Positions 34,633 to 43,823 of a stretch of DNA of 64,000 nucleotides are shown piece after piece. The number at the start of each line of letters is the position of its first letter. The first letter of the stretch is position 1. A program made the translations under genes and the position numbers. The stretch comes from Shewanella sp. c952 (GTDB lineage Bacteria; Pseudomonadota; Gammaproteobacteria; Enterobacterales; Shewanellaceae): the NCBI RefSeq assembly GCF_019654975.1, contig NZ_BPEW01000006.1, positions 1-64,000 on the forward strand. The letters are read 5' to 3'. Below the pieces are notes generated by a model, which saw only the letters and a program-made list of their open reading frames with translations, was not told where the DNA came from and searched no databases.

Positions 34633-35682
34633 ATGAAATATTCCCGCGTTTTTATCAATAGCATGGCCTACGAATTAGCGCCTGAAGTTGTTTCGACTTC
34701 AGAGCTTGAATCTCGTTTAGCGCCGTTATACAAAAAGTTTCGTATCCCGATGGGGCAACTTGCTGCATTGACTGGGATCCATGAAAGACGCTGGTGGCCA
34801 AAAGGGCACCGACTTTCTGATGGAGCTTTAGCGGCGGCGCATAAGGCAATCAATGAAACTGATGTTCAGATCAGCGATTTAGGCGCAGTGGTTTACACTG
34901 GTGTTTGTCGTGATCAACATGAGCCCGCAACAGCATGTCGTATCGCTGCTGAATTAGGGGTTTCCAAAGACACAGCCATTTACGATATAAGTAACGCCTG
35001 TTTAGGCGTACTGTCGGGCATTCTTGATATTGCCAACCGTATCGAGCTGGGGCAGATAAAAGCAGGCCTAGTGGTCTCTTGTGAGTCAGCTCGTCATATT
35101 GTTGATATTACTATCGACAAAATGCTGGCTGAGCCAACCATGCAGAACTTTGCTCAGTCATTGGCCACGCTGACTGGTGGTTCAGGTGCTGTCGCTGTGT
35201 TACTGACAGATGGTAGCTTGGGTTTAAAAGGTGCTCGTCAGCATCAGTTGTTAGGTGCAAGTCATTTGTCTGCACCGCAGCATTACGATTTATGTCAGTG
35301 GGGACTGGAAGAAGCTGGTCCTCAATTGTATCGCGAATTTATGCGTACCAATGGCGTAGCATTGCTTAAAGAAGGTGTTGAACTTGCACGTCATACTTGG
35401 ACACACTTCTTAGATCAGCGTGACTGGTTGGTAGAGCAAGTCGATAAGGTGATTTGTCACCAAGTGGGCTCATCGAATCGCCGCAATGTACTTGAAGCGC
35501 TCAATATTCCTGAAGAGAAAGAGTTTCCTACCTATAAGCTATTGGGCAATATGGGCACGGTTTCATTGCCTGTTACCGCTGCTATGGCGCACGATCAAGG
35601 TTTCTTGAAAAGTGGCGACCAAGTGAGCTTTTTAGGTATAGGCAGTGGCTTAAACTGCATGATGTTAGGGCTGAAGTGGTAA
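34633..35682 (+). CDS. oleA: OleA, thiolase-superfamily acyl-CoA condensing enzyme
   Basis: 349 aa. Thiolase fold with catalytic Cys123 in ISNACLGVLSG, the conserved Glu97 in QHEPATAC, His in ICHQVGSSNRR and Asn in LLGNMGTVSLP. OleA joins two long-chain fatty acyl thioesters by head-to-head Claisen condensation to a beta-keto acid, the first step of long-chain olefin formation. It heads oleA-oleB-oleC-oleD. In Shewanella the pathway yields the polyunsaturated C31:9 hydrocarbon from PUFA-derived chains; PUFA synthase genes are not in this window. FabH-type synthase is the alternative, but gene order makes OleA nearly certain. Confidence 0.95.
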   Translation: MKYSRVFINSMAYELAPEVVSTSELESRLAPLYKKFRIPMGQLAALTGIHERRWWPKGHRLSDGALAAAHKAINETDVQISDLGAVVYTGVCRDQHEPATACRIAAELGVSKDTAIYDISNACLGVLSGILDIANRIELGQIKAGLVVSCESARHIVDITIDKMLAEPTMQNFAQSLATLTGGSGAVAVLLTDGSLGLKGARQHQLLGASHLSAPQHYDLCQWGLEEAGPQLYREFMRTNGVALLKEGVELARHTWTHFLDQRDWLVEQVDKVICHQVGSSNRRNVLEALNIPEEKEFPTYKLLGNMGTVSLPVTAAMAHDQGFLKSGDQVSFLGIGSGLNCMMLGLKW

Positions 35683-35757
35683 GTAAACACACTAGCAACT
35701 AAACACTGCTAGCTAGCCCTACATAGTTAAGCTCAGTAAAGAATTATAGGAAGCGTC

Positions 35758-36663
35758 ATGTTAGACACTCTGCACCCATTTAAACGCAATTATTTAGATA
35801 GAAACGGCAATAAACTTCAATATGTGAACGAAGGCTCTGGTGATCCAGTCGTCATGGTTCACGGTAACCCGAGTTGGTCGTTCTACTACCGAAATCTTAT
35901 TAGCGCATTAAGCGATAAGCATCAGTGTATTGTCCCTGACCACATTGGTTGTGGTTTGTCTGATAAGCCAGACGATAGCGGCTATGATTATACCCTTAAG
36001 AGTCGTATTGACGATCTTGAAGCGCTGCTTGAGCATCTTGATGTAAAAGATAATATCACGCTGGTGGTTCACGATTGGGGTGGAATGATTGGTATGGGTT
36101 ATGCGGCCCGTTATCCTGAGCGCATCAAGCGTTTGGTGATTTTAAACACTGGTGCATTCCATCTGCCTAAAGCAAAACCTTTTCCATGGGCGCTATCAAT
36201 TTGCCGTAATACTTTACTCGGTACTTGTTTAGTGCGTGGTTTTAACGCTTTCTCATCTGCTGCATCCTATGTTGGCGTTAAGCGTAAGCCTATGCATAAA
36301 GATATTCGACAAGCCTATGTCGCGCCATTCAACTCTTGGGCTAATCGTATCTCTACTTTACGTTTTGTACAGGATATCCCGTTAAAGCCGGGTGACCGTA
36401 ATTACGAAATGGTGTCTGACATTGCTGCAAGTTTAGATCAGTTTGCTAAGGTGCCAACAGTTATCTGTTGGGGACTGCAAGACTTTGTGTTTGATAAGCA
36501 CTTCCTCGATGAGTGGAAACTGAGAATGCCTCATGCAACCGTGCATGAATTTGCAGACTGTGGTCATTACATTTTAGAAGATGCGGCTGATGAAGTTATC
36601 AGCCATATAAAAACCTTTATCGATGAAAACAGCATTGAAGTTGCCCAAGACTCGGTGGCATAA
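35758..36663 (+). CDS. oleB: OleB, beta-lactone decarboxylase (alpha/beta hydrolase)
   Basis: 301 aa. Haloalkane-dehalogenase-like alpha/beta hydrolase: oxyanion loop VHGNPSWSFYYRN (about 34-46), nucleophile Asp106 in VVHDWGGMIGMG, and catalytic His270 in ADCGHYILEDA. OleB decarboxylates cis-beta-lactones made by OleC to give the cis-olefin. A GGAAG Shine-Dalgarno precedes the ATG; it follows oleA by 75 bp and precedes oleC by 6 bp. In some bacteria oleB is fused to oleC; here the genes are separate. Confidence 0.95.
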   Translation: MLDTLHPFKRNYLDRNGNKLQYVNEGSGDPVVMVHGNPSWSFYYRNLISALSDKHQCIVPDHIGCGLSDKPDDSGYDYTLKSRIDDLEALLEHLDVKDNITLVVHDWGGMIGMGYAARYPERIKRLVILNTGAFHLPKAKPFPWALSICRNTLLGTCLVRGFNAFSSAASYVGVKRKPMHKDIRQAYVAPFNSWANRISTLRFVQDIPLKPGDRNYEMVSDIAASLDQFAKVPTVICWGLQDFVFDKHFLDEWKLRMPHATVHEFADCGHYILEDAADEVISHIKTFIDENSIEVAQDSVA

Positions 36664-36669
36664 AAAACG

Positions 36670-38376
36670 ATGAACAAATCGCTTGAGAGTCAGCAGTCAA
36701 GGGCTAACCTTTGTCGTCACTTGGTTAATGCTGCTAACAATATTCCTGACTCTCTCGCAGTTGCAGTGCAACACTCAAGTGGCCAATCAGTCGCGGGCTT
36801 AAGCTATGAAGAGATGGACTTTCAAACGCTTAATGCCAAAAGTGACCACATTGCGGCGGCGCTGATTCAGTATGGGCTAAAGCCCGGTATGAAAGCGGTG
36901 TTGATGGTGACACCGAGTATCGATTTTTTCTGTTTGACCTTTGCGTTGTTTAAAGCTGGCATCATTCCTATTTTGGTCGACCCTGGTATGGGGGTTAATA
37001 ACCTCAAACAGTGTTTTATTGAAGCCAAACCAGATGTATTTATCGGCATACCCAAAGCCCATATTGCCAGACGCCTGTTTGGTTGGGGAAAGGGTAGCGT
37101 TAAACACTTGATCACCGTAGGTGGTGGCAAAGTCGTTAATGCCTTCACTGGTGCGATTAGCCTTGAGAAAATTGTCAGTAAAGTAAATCCAAATCAAAAC
37201 TTTGAGCTTAAATGGTTAGCAGAAGATGCGATGGCGGCAATTTTGTTTACCAGCGGTAGTACTGGCACCCCAAAAGGCGTGGTCTACTCTCATAAGATGT
37301 TTGAAGCGCAAATTAGCGCACTTAAATATGATTACGCCATCAAACCTGGAGAGCGTGATTTAGCCACGTTCCCGTTATTTTCGTTATTCGGTCCAGCTCT
37401 TGGCATGGCTTCTATTGTGCCTGATATGGATGCCAGTAAGCCGATAACCGCCAACCCTGATTTTATCTTTGCTGCCATTGATAAGTATCAATGCAGCAAT
37501 ATGTTTGTGAACCCCGCGCTGATAGAGCGTTTAGGGCAAGCCGGAAGTCTGACTCATCATCAATTAGCCAGCATTAAACGGGTTATCTCTGCGGGAGCTC
37601 CTGCCACAATTTCATCCATAAAACGTTTTAGCAGCATGCTTAATCACGATGTTGAAGTGCTTAACTCTTATGGTGCGACAGAATCGCTACCGTTAAGTAA
37701 AATTGGCAGCAAGGCGCTATTTGAGACTACGGGTGTCACTGACAATGGTGGTGGGATCTGTGTGGGTAGCCCGATTGCTGGCGTTGATATTACTATTATT
37801 GATATTGATGAAAGTCCGATTAACCAGTGGCATGATGAGCTAACATTTGCGGCCAATCACATCGGTGAAATAGTGGTAAAAGGCCCCATGGTGAGCCGCG
37901 CATATTATCAACGAGATAGTGCCACTCAGGCCGCCAAAATCAGTGATGGCGATAATGTTCGTCACCGAATGGGCGATCTAGGGTATCTTGACGACAATGG
38001 ATTGTTATGGATGTGTGGCCGCAAGGCGCACCGAGTTGATGCTAAAACTGCTGATGATAACTTACAACGTTACTACTCTATTCCAACTGAGCGTATTTTT
38101 AATACTCACCCTGATATTAAACGTAGTGCGCTAGTGGGGGTCACTGTTGCAGGTAAAATGACACCTTTAGTTTGTATTGAACTGAATCAGTCTTTGGCGT
38201 GCGCCAATTCAGCGGTACTTTATGCTGAGCTTAGACAACTGGCAGAGCAACATAGCCACACCCAAGGGATAGAACGTTTTCTTATCCATGCCGATTTCCC
38301 GGTTGATATTCGCCATAACGCCAAAATATTTAGAGAGAAATTGGCGGTTTGGGCCCAGAAACAGATCAAGGAATAG
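36670..38376 (+). CDS. oleC: OleC, beta-lactone synthetase (AMP-dependent ligase superfamily)
   Basis: 568 aa. ANL-superfamily P-loop [10 protein letters not shown] at 194-203, the A5 region [12 protein letters not shown], and the A7 region [21 protein letters not shown]-terminal lid follows with [12 protein letters not shown] near the end. OleC uses ATP to convert the beta-hydroxy acid from OleD into a beta-lactone. The gene abuts oleD directly, so translation is coupled. Confidence 0.95.
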   Translation: MNKSLESQQSRANLCRHLVNAANNIPDSLAVAVQHSSGQSVAGLSYEEMDFQTLNAKSDHIAAALIQYGLKPGMKAVLMVTPSIDFFCLTFALFKAGIIPILVDPGMGVNNLKQCFIEAKPDVFIGIPKAHIARRLFGWGKGSVKHLITVGGGKVVNAFTGAISLEKIVSKVNPNQNFELKWLAEDAMAAILFTSGSTGTPKGVVYSHKMFEAQISALKYDYAIKPGERDLATFPLFSLFGPALGMASIVPDMDASKPITANPDFIFAAIDKYQCSNMFVNPALIERLGQAGSLTHHQLASIKRVISAGAPATISSIKRFSSMLNHDVEVLNSYGATESLPLSKIGSKALFETTGVTDNGGGICVGSPIAGVDITIIDIDESPINQWHDELTFAANHIGEIVVKGPMVSRAYYQRDSATQAAKISDGDNVRHRMGDLGYLDDNGLLWMCGRKAHRVDAKTADDNLQRYYSIPTERIFNTHPDIKRSALVGVTVAGKMTPLVCIELNQSLACANSAVLYAELRQLAEQHSHTQGIERFLIHADFPVDIRHNAKIFREKLAVWAQKQIKE

Positions 38377-38382
38377 TTGATT

Positions 38383-39489
38383 GTGTCTGACAATAACGCA
38401 AATACTGCCGTTTTAAGTGATTTTGCTCAAGCCGAACAAGTTGCACTCACCAATTTAAAAAAGCACGCATCCCATGCCTTTGTCACTGGTGCGGGTGGCT
38501 TTTTAGGTAAAGCCATTTGTGAGCGTTTACTGGCTATCGGCATAAAAGTGACAGGCTTTGCTCGCGGTGATTACCCGCAGCTCTGTGCAATGGGAGTGAC
38601 GATGGTCAAGGGCGATCTTGCTGATGAGTCTGCTATATTGGCTGCCATGCAAGGTTGTGACATTGTATTTCATGTTGCGTCTAAAGCCGGAATATGGGGC
38701 AGTAAGCAAAGCTATTACTCACCCAATGTTGATGGGGCTCAGTACATCATCAGTGCCTGTAAGAAATCGAATATCAGTCAGCTTATCTATACCAGTACCC
38801 CAAGTGTGACCTTTGCAGGCGTTGATGAAAATGGCTGTGATGAGTCTGCGCCTTATGCTGATAAGTACCTCAATTTTTACGGTGAATCAAAAGCGGTTGC
38901 CGAAAAGATGATGATAAATGCCAATGGCGATGACACTGCTGCAGGCGATAAGCTGCAAACAGTCGCGTTAAGGCCGCATCTTATCTGGGGACCGGGCGAT
39001 CCACATTTGGTACCGCGGGTGCTTGAGCGTGCCAAAGCGGGGCGCTTAAAGCTTGTGGGTAAGCAAGATAAATTGGTTGATACCATCTATGTGGGTAATG
39101 CCGCTTATGCCCATATTTTAGCCGCTGAGCGCTTGTGCCAGGCAAGCTTTGAGGGCGTACAAGCTCAGTGTGCGGGTAAAGCCTATTACTTGAGTAATGA
39201 TCAGCCCATTACTATGGCTGCCATGTTAAATAAAATTCTCGATTGCAAAGGCCTGCCAGCTGTTAATAAGCGAGTACCTACTTTGCTGGCTTATGGCGTG
39301 GGCGCGTTGCTTGAATCGATATATAGCTTATTGGGTAAGACAGAAGAGCCTATCATGACTCGCTTTGTCGCCCGACAACTTTCAACGAGTCACTATTTTG
39401 ATATTGGAGCTGCTAAGGCAGATCTAGGCTACAACGCGATTGTAAGTATTGACGAGGGTATGCAGCGGCTTAAAAAGTCGTTAGCTTAG
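38383..39489 (+). CDS. oleD: OleD, NAD(P)H-dependent 2-alkyl-3-ketoalkanoate reductase
   Basis: 368 aa from GTG 38383, chosen for its spacing from an AAGGA at about 38369; the TTG at 38377 directly after the oleC stop is the alternative. Extended SDR: nucleotide-binding TGAGGFLG at 35-42, then YTSTPSVTFAG and the catalytic YGESK pair (Tyr166, Lys170). OleD reduces the beta-keto acid from OleA to the beta-hydroxy acid used by OleC. Last gene of the ole operon. Confidence 0.94.
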   Translation: MSDNNANTAVLSDFAQAEQVALTNLKKHASHAFVTGAGGFLGKAICERLLAIGIKVTGFARGDYPQLCAMGVTMVKGDLADESAILAAMQGCDIVFHVASKAGIWGSKQSYYSPNVDGAQYIISACKKSNISQLIYTSTPSVTFAGVDENGCDESAPYADKYLNFYGESKAVAEKMMINANGDDTAAGDKLQTVALRPHLIWGPGDPHLVPRVLERAKAGRLKLVGKQDKLVDTIYVGNAAYAHILAAERLCQASFEGVQAQCAGKAYYLSNDQPITMAAMLNKILDCKGLPAVNKRVPTLLAYGVGALLESIYSLLGKTEEPIMTRFVARQLSTSHYFDIGAAKADLGYNAIVSIDEGMQRLKKSLA

Positions 39490-39524
39490 AGTTTCATTCA
39501 AGTCGCAACTCAAGGAGTAGAGTT

Positions 39525-39929
39525 ATGCAAACAGCCAGCTGCAATTGTGGCCAATTATCCCTATCTGTAAGCGGTGATCCCATTCGGGTTTCCGTGTGTC
39601 ATTGTAATGCCTGTCAAAAACGTACTGGCAGCGCTTTTGGTGTGCAAGCTCGTTATCCATTAAAGCAAGTCTCTTCTACTGGTGTCAGTCATCATTATCA
39701 ACGTGTTGGCGATGATGGCGCGACGATCACTTTTGAGTTTTGCCCTCATTGTGGCGGAAATCTGTGGTTCACTATGGATATTATGCCGGATGTGATTGCT
39801 ATTCCTTTAGGCAATTTTGCCGATGATGCGGTGCATAAATCCCAGCTTGCAGCGCCAAGTGTGGTGGTTTATCAAGACCGCTGTCATGATTGGGTAAAGC
39901 TGCAAGGAATTGATGAAGTTTATGACTAA
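39525..39929 (+). CDS. GFA family protein (CENP-V/GFA zinc fold)
   Basis: 134 aa. Zinc-ligand cysteines in SCNCGQLSLSV, CHCNACQKRTGS and FCPHCGGNLWF define the glutathione-dependent formaldehyde-activating (GFA) fold. Most members have no proven activity, so the name denotes the fold only. GGAG precedes the ATG. It follows oleD by 35 bp and could be transcribed with the ole operon, but a functional link is not implied. A second GFA gene is at 52128. Confidence 0.9.
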   Translation: MQTASCNCGQLSLSVSGDPIRVSVCHCNACQKRTGSAFGVQARYPLKQVSSTGVSHHYQRVGDDGATITFEFCPHCGGNLWFTMDIMPDVIAIPLGNFADDAVHKSQLAAPSVVVYQDRCHDWVKLQGIDEVYD

Positions 39930-39966
39930 TAGAGCTTTATGTGCTGCTGCATTTTAAGGAAATAAA

Positions 39967-40410
39967 ATGAAATACCGCTATTTACGAATGATGTTGGTTA
40001 TAGCAACATTACTTGGTGTTCAAACTTCAACGCTTGCGGCGGACAACCCTTTTGTTGGCAGTTGGCAACTTGTGTCTGGCAAGTACCTTGACGGTAAAGG
40101 TAAGTGGGTGCATTACAGTGAGCTAAAGTTGACTGCCATTAAAGTTATCTCAGCCAACCATTTTAGCTTCACCACCATGAAGAATATCGGCACTTTCGAT
40201 AAACCAAAACAGGAGTTTTGGGCTGCAGGAACCGGTAGCTACACCTTCACTGAAATCGATTATGTTGAATACCCACAGCTAAACTCCTTTGGCGTGGCAC
40301 CAGATAAGCCTTTTGCTTTCACTTATGAGATAAAAGGCGATGAGTGGCAAACTAAGCGGATTGAAAACGGTGAATTAAAAGAGCAAGAGTTATGGAAGAA
40401 ACTAGATTGA
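39967..40410 (+). CDS. Exported lipocalin-like protein
   Basis: 147 aa. Signal peptide to about residue 25 (TSTLAA-DN). The mature start NPFVGSWQLVSGKYLDGKGKW resembles lipocalin-like/DUF4488-type small beta-barrels that often begin with F-x-G-x-W-x-L. Probably periplasmic. Ligand unknown. It has a good Shine-Dalgarno (AAGGAAA). Confidence 0.7.
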   Translation: MKYRYLRMMLVIATLLGVQTSTLAADNPFVGSWQLVSGKYLDGKGKWVHYSELKLTAIKVISANHFSFTTMKNIGTFDKPKQEFWAAGTGSYTFTEIDYVEYPQLNSFGVAPDKPFAFTYEIKGDEWQTKRIENGELKEQELWKKLD

Positions 40411-40450
40411 CTGCTGAATATTGAATTAGCCAACAAAGATAAGGGAATAA

Positions 40451-40678
40451 ATGATGAGTGCTAAACCTAAAAGAGATATTGAGAAAGGCTACACAAACAC
40501 AGAGTTCGCAGCCAAATTAAGGCGTCTAGCCGACGCATTAGAGACTGGTGAGAAGTTTGAAATACAGATAGCGGGTGAGCGAGTTTATGTGCCTGTTCGC
40601 GCCGAGTACACTGTCGAACATGAGCGCAGTGACGATGAAGAAGAGATAGAGTTTCAAATTAAGTGGTCACCAAAGTAG
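40451..40678 (+). CDS. Amphi-Trp domain protein
   Basis: 75 aa. The sequence LRRLADALETGEKFEIQIAG and the terminal EEEIEFQIKWSPK match the short amphi-Trp domain (family named for an amphipathic strand ending in Trp). Function unknown. The Shine-Dalgarno AAGGGAA lies seven bases upstream. The start could be either of the paired ATG codons. Confidence 0.8.
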   Translation: MMSAKPKRDIEKGYTNTEFAAKLRRLADALETGEKFEIQIAGERVYVPVRAEYTVEHERSDDEEEIEFQIKWSPK

Positions 40679-40771
40679 CCACTAACCGCAGTTCTCATTT
40701 TTGCTAAGAAAGTTGTGGAAATGGTGCCAGTCGATATTGTAGATAGTCTCGTTGCAGCAAAGGATTGATTT

Positions 40772-41275
40772 ATGTTTAGCCGTTTTATCAACAAACTCGG
40801 CACTACTCTATATGTTCAAATATGGGAAAATCGCATTAGAGTTGTCGATGTAGATAGCAATAAGGTGTTTGATGAGCAACCGTTACTCCAATTTAACACT
40901 TTAAAAAATGGAAAAATGGACGTTGTCGCATTTGGTAACCAAGCCTACGTTGATGCTGTAAATCCATTTTCTCACCCCAGAGCACTTTTAGCTGATTTTT
41001 TTATTGCTGAGCTTTTGCTGAAACAGATAATGCAAAAACTGAGCGGCAAAAAATTCACCATCTCGGCGCCGGTAGTCATTGTTCATCCCATGGAAAAAAC
41101 AGAGGGTGGCTTAACTATGATTGAAATTAGAGCGCTGCGTGAAATGGCGTTAGGCGCAGGGGCTAGAGATGTTGCTGTCTACCAAGGTGAAAATACATTA
41201 GCAGTCTCAACAATTGTATTTAAAGATATTGCTCAACAAGAAGTTAAGGCTGCAGCTGCTAGCAGCCCAATGTGA
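40772..41275 (+). CDS. Truncated MreB-like protein (actin-fold subdomain I only)
   Basis: 167 aa, about half of MreB (about 347 aa). The segment HPRALLADFFIAELLLKQIMQ followed by EIRALREMALGAGARDVAVYQG aligns with MreB IADFFVTEKMLQ and [22 protein letters not shown]. It ends just where MreB would enter the phosphate-2 loop (DIGGGT), and the phosphate-1 loop (DLGTANT) is replaced by LYVQIWENRIRV, so ATP binding is not expected. The gene has its own start and stop with no coding remnant of the missing half downstream, so it looks like a stable small paralogue rather than fresh debris. A modulator of the cytoskeleton is speculation. Confidence 0.8.
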   Translation: MFSRFINKLGTTLYVQIWENRIRVVDVDSNKVFDEQPLLQFNTLKNGKMDVVAFGNQAYVDAVNPFSHPRALLADFFIAELLLKQIMQKLSGKKFTISAPVVIVHPMEKTEGGLTMIEIRALREMALGAGARDVAVYQGENTLAVSTIVFKDIAQQEVKAAAASSPM

Positions 41276-41322
41276 TTATCAAATAATTGTACATTTAACT
41301 AAGCCTAATCTCGGAGGTGCTA

Positions 41323-41826
41323 TTGAAGCTTGTTATCCCATCAGCCGCTTATGAACAGAGTTATCGAGAATACATTAAAGAGTTGGGCGATGAAGAGCGT
41401 TATCCGTTTCCTCTCGATTTCGAATATAATGATTTTGAGCCATTGCTCACACGACTAAATGACTTTGCTGAAGGCCGTAACTTGCCCGATGGTTATGTAC
41501 AAAGTTCTACGCTGTGGTTAGTGGATGATGAACAGATTGTCGGAGTCAGTAATATTCGGCACCGGCTCAATGATGCAATCAAATACTGTGGCGGTCATAT
41601 TGGTTTAGGCATAAGGCCTTCATACCGAGGTAAGGGCATTGGTGCAAAACTAATGAAAATGTCTATTCACTATCTAGCCCAGATGAATGTGTCGTCTATT
41701 CATATTCATTGTCATAAACACAACTTCGCTTCAGCGAATATGATAAAAGCGTGCGGCGGAAAGCTTGATTCTGAAATCACCGAAGCTGGGTTGGTCGTTC
41801 AACGGTTTGTTGTTAAGACTATCTAA
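41323..41826 (+). CDS. GNAT family N-acetyltransferase
   Basis: 167 aa from TTG 41323, favoured because GGAGG (41313-41317) lies five bases upstream; the GTG at 41317 overlaps that Shine-Dalgarno. Acetyl-CoA site: HIGLGIRPSYRGKGIGAKLMKM (motif A, RGKGIG). N-terminal part KLVIPSAAYEQSYREYIKELGDE resembles the predicted-acetyltransferase group. Substrate unknown. Confidence 0.85.
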   Translation: MKLVIPSAAYEQSYREYIKELGDEERYPFPLDFEYNDFEPLLTRLNDFAEGRNLPDGYVQSSTLWLVDDEQIVGVSNIRHRLNDAIKYCGGHIGLGIRPSYRGKGIGAKLMKMSIHYLAQMNVSSIHIHCHKHNFASANMIKACGGKLDSEITEAGLVVQRFVVKTI

Positions 41827-41930
41827 ACCGCAATTTTAGTATTACTGATAGGCATACTTGTCGGTTTAGCTAAGTATGACTTAGCGTATATACACCGATT
41901 TAACATGTCTTAAAGTAAAATATTTTAGTA

Positions 41931-41970
41931 TTTCAAACTAAATCAAACTAAATCAAACTAAATCAATTAA
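41931..41970 (+). repeat. 10-bp tandem repeat upstream of BCCT gene
   Basis: Four head-to-tail units of AATCAAACTA (first and last imperfect) between the GNAT gene and the BCCT transporter, about 140 bp before the transporter start. Confidence 0.8.
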
Positions 41971-42105
41971 CTCACAACTGCTAAGCTATAGTCTGTAAAG
42001 TGACATGTGACGCGTTTGTTAGGAAGCAATAAGCTGCAAGTTATCGTCAAATAAAGTAAAATAAACCTACATTTTTCGAATGAAATTCGTTCTAAACGAG
42101 GATCA

Positions 42106-43683
42106 ATGAATATTAAAAAAGATAAATATAGTATTGATAATACCGATTACACAGTCGGACAAGATAACATTCAAAAGTGGGGATTCGATGTTCACAACCC
42201 TGTTTTCGGGATCAGCGCTTCCTTAATTGGACTGTTCTTAATTGCGATATTAGTGGTTGATCCAGAAACCTCTAAAGCAGCATTAGATGGCATCAAATGG
42301 AAAATTATTGGCGCCTTTGATGGTTTGTTTATGTGGTCAGCCAATATTTTCGTGGTGTTCTGTTTAGCCATGATTGTTTCTCCATTTGGTAAAATCCGCT
42401 TAGGTGGCGACGAAGCTAAAACGGATTATTCGATGATGTCCTGGGTAGCGATGTTATTTGCTGCTGGTATGGGTATTGGCCTCATGTTTTGGGGGGTTGC
42501 AGAGCCTGCAGCTTATTTTACCGGTTGGTATGAAACACCACTGAATGTCACTCCAAATACGCCAGAAGCCGCTAAATTAGCACTCGGTGCCACCATGTAC
42601 CATTGGGGACTGCACCCATGGGCCATATACGGTGTTGTGTCATTGTCGTTAGCATTTTTTGCTTACAACAAAGGCTTGCCACTCTCTATGCGCTCGGTGT
42701 TTTACCCGATTTTGGGTGACCGTACATGGGGTTGGCCTGGACATGTTGTCGATATTCTAGCGGTGCTTGCGACCCTGTTTGGTTTAGCAACATCTTTAGG
42801 GCTTGGGGCTCAACAAGCTGCAAGTGGATTCCATCATGTGTTTGGCATAGATAACGGCCTAATGTTGCAAATCGCAATTATCTTTATTGTGACCTTGCTG
42901 GCTGTTGTATCGGTTATTCGTGGTATTGATGGTGGTGTAAAAATCATCAGTAATGTCAATATGCTATTAGCTGCGGCCTTAGTGCTGTTTGTCGCCTTGG
43001 TGACATTTGCTGTCTCTATGGGCACCATTCCGACAACAGTAATGGGCTACATTGAAAATATTATTCCATTGAGTAACCCAAGCGGCCGAGAAGATGAAGC
43101 TTGGATGCATGGCTGGACAGTATTCTACTGGGCTTGGTGGATCTCATGGTCTCCTTTTGTTGGTATGTTTATCGCACGTATTTCACGTGGACGTACAATA
43201 CGTGAATTTATGACGGCAGTGCTGATTGTTCCTACCGTGGTGACCACACTTTGGATGTCTGTGTTTGGTGGTGTTGCGATTGATCAGATCACGAATAAAG
43301 TTGGCACCTTAGGCGAGAAAGGCTTAACTGAAGTACCACTGGCGATGTTCCAAATGTTTGATGCTTTGCCTATGGGTAATATCTTGTCTTTACTTGCTGT
43401 GGTATTGGTATTGGTCTTTTTTGTGACCTCATCGGACTCAGGCTCACTAGTGATTGATAGTATTACTTCCGGTGGTAAAGTCGATGCACCAGTGCCTCAG
43501 CGCGTATTTTGGGCCTTTATTGAAGGAGCAATTGCTGCAGGTCTTGTTTGGGTTGGTGGTACAGAAGCCATTGAAGCTTTACAAGCTGGAGCCATTTCAA
43601 CGGCCTTACCATTTACTATTATTTTGTTGGTGATGTGTGTCAGTTTGATCTTGGGACTACGTACAGAGAAACGCTTTCATTAA
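42106..43683 (+). CDS. BCCT family transporter (short form)
   Basis: 525 aa with twelve predicted helices and almost no C-terminal tail. Signatures: AAGMGIGLMFWGVAEPAAYF, FYWAWWISWSPFVGMFIAR and FFVTSSDSGSLVIDSITSGG. The family imports betaine, choline, carnitine or DMSP; the lack of an osmosensing tail suggests nutrient uptake rather than BetT-like osmotic control. Monocistronic, with a strong bidirectional terminator. Paralogue of the 28641 transporter, which shares the core but has a long tail. Confidence 0.9.
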   Translation: MNIKKDKYSIDNTDYTVGQDNIQKWGFDVHNPVFGISASLIGLFLIAILVVDPETSKAALDGIKWKIIGAFDGLFMWSANIFVVFCLAMIVSPFGKIRLGGDEAKTDYSMMSWVAMLFAAGMGIGLMFWGVAEPAAYFTGWYETPLNVTPNTPEAAKLALGATMYHWGLHPWAIYGVVSLSLAFFAYNKGLPLSMRSVFYPILGDRTWGWPGHVVDILAVLATLFGLATSLGLGAQQAASGFHHVFGIDNGLMLQIAIIFIVTLLAVVSVIRGIDGGVKIISNVNMLLAAALVLFVALVTFAVSMGTIPTTVMGYIENIIPLSNPSGREDEAWMHGWTVFYWAWWISWSPFVGMFIARISRGRTIREFMTAVLIVPTVVTTLWMSVFGGVAIDQITNKVGTLGEKGLTEVPLAMFQMFDALPMGNILSLLAVVLVLVFFVTSSDSGSLVIDSITSGGKVDAPVPQRVFWAFIEGAIAAGLVWVGGTEAIEALQAGAISTALPFTIILLVMCVSLILGLRTEKRFH

Positions 43684-43701
43684 CCTGAACGCAGATTCAT
43701 G

Positions 43702-43740
43702 AAAAAGGCCGTGTGATTAATCACACGGCCTTTTTGTTTT
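43702..43740. terminator. Bidirectional terminator
   Basis: AAAAAGGCCGTGTGATTA paired with TAATCACACGGCCTTTTT is a near-perfect palindrome. It separates the converging BCCT and exonuclease genes. Confidence 0.9.
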
Positions 43741-43823
43741 TTATAGGCTTAATATCGAGTTGTTATACCCGTTGTGTTAAGTATTTGACCCGCTGAATAG
43801 TCAAACTTTTAATGCAATTGGTA

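Noticed and set aside
39525..39929. GFA gene as fifth member of the olefin pathway
   Set aside because: Close spacing to oleD only; known Ole pathways need four enzymes and a GFA paralogue also occurs at 52128 in another context.
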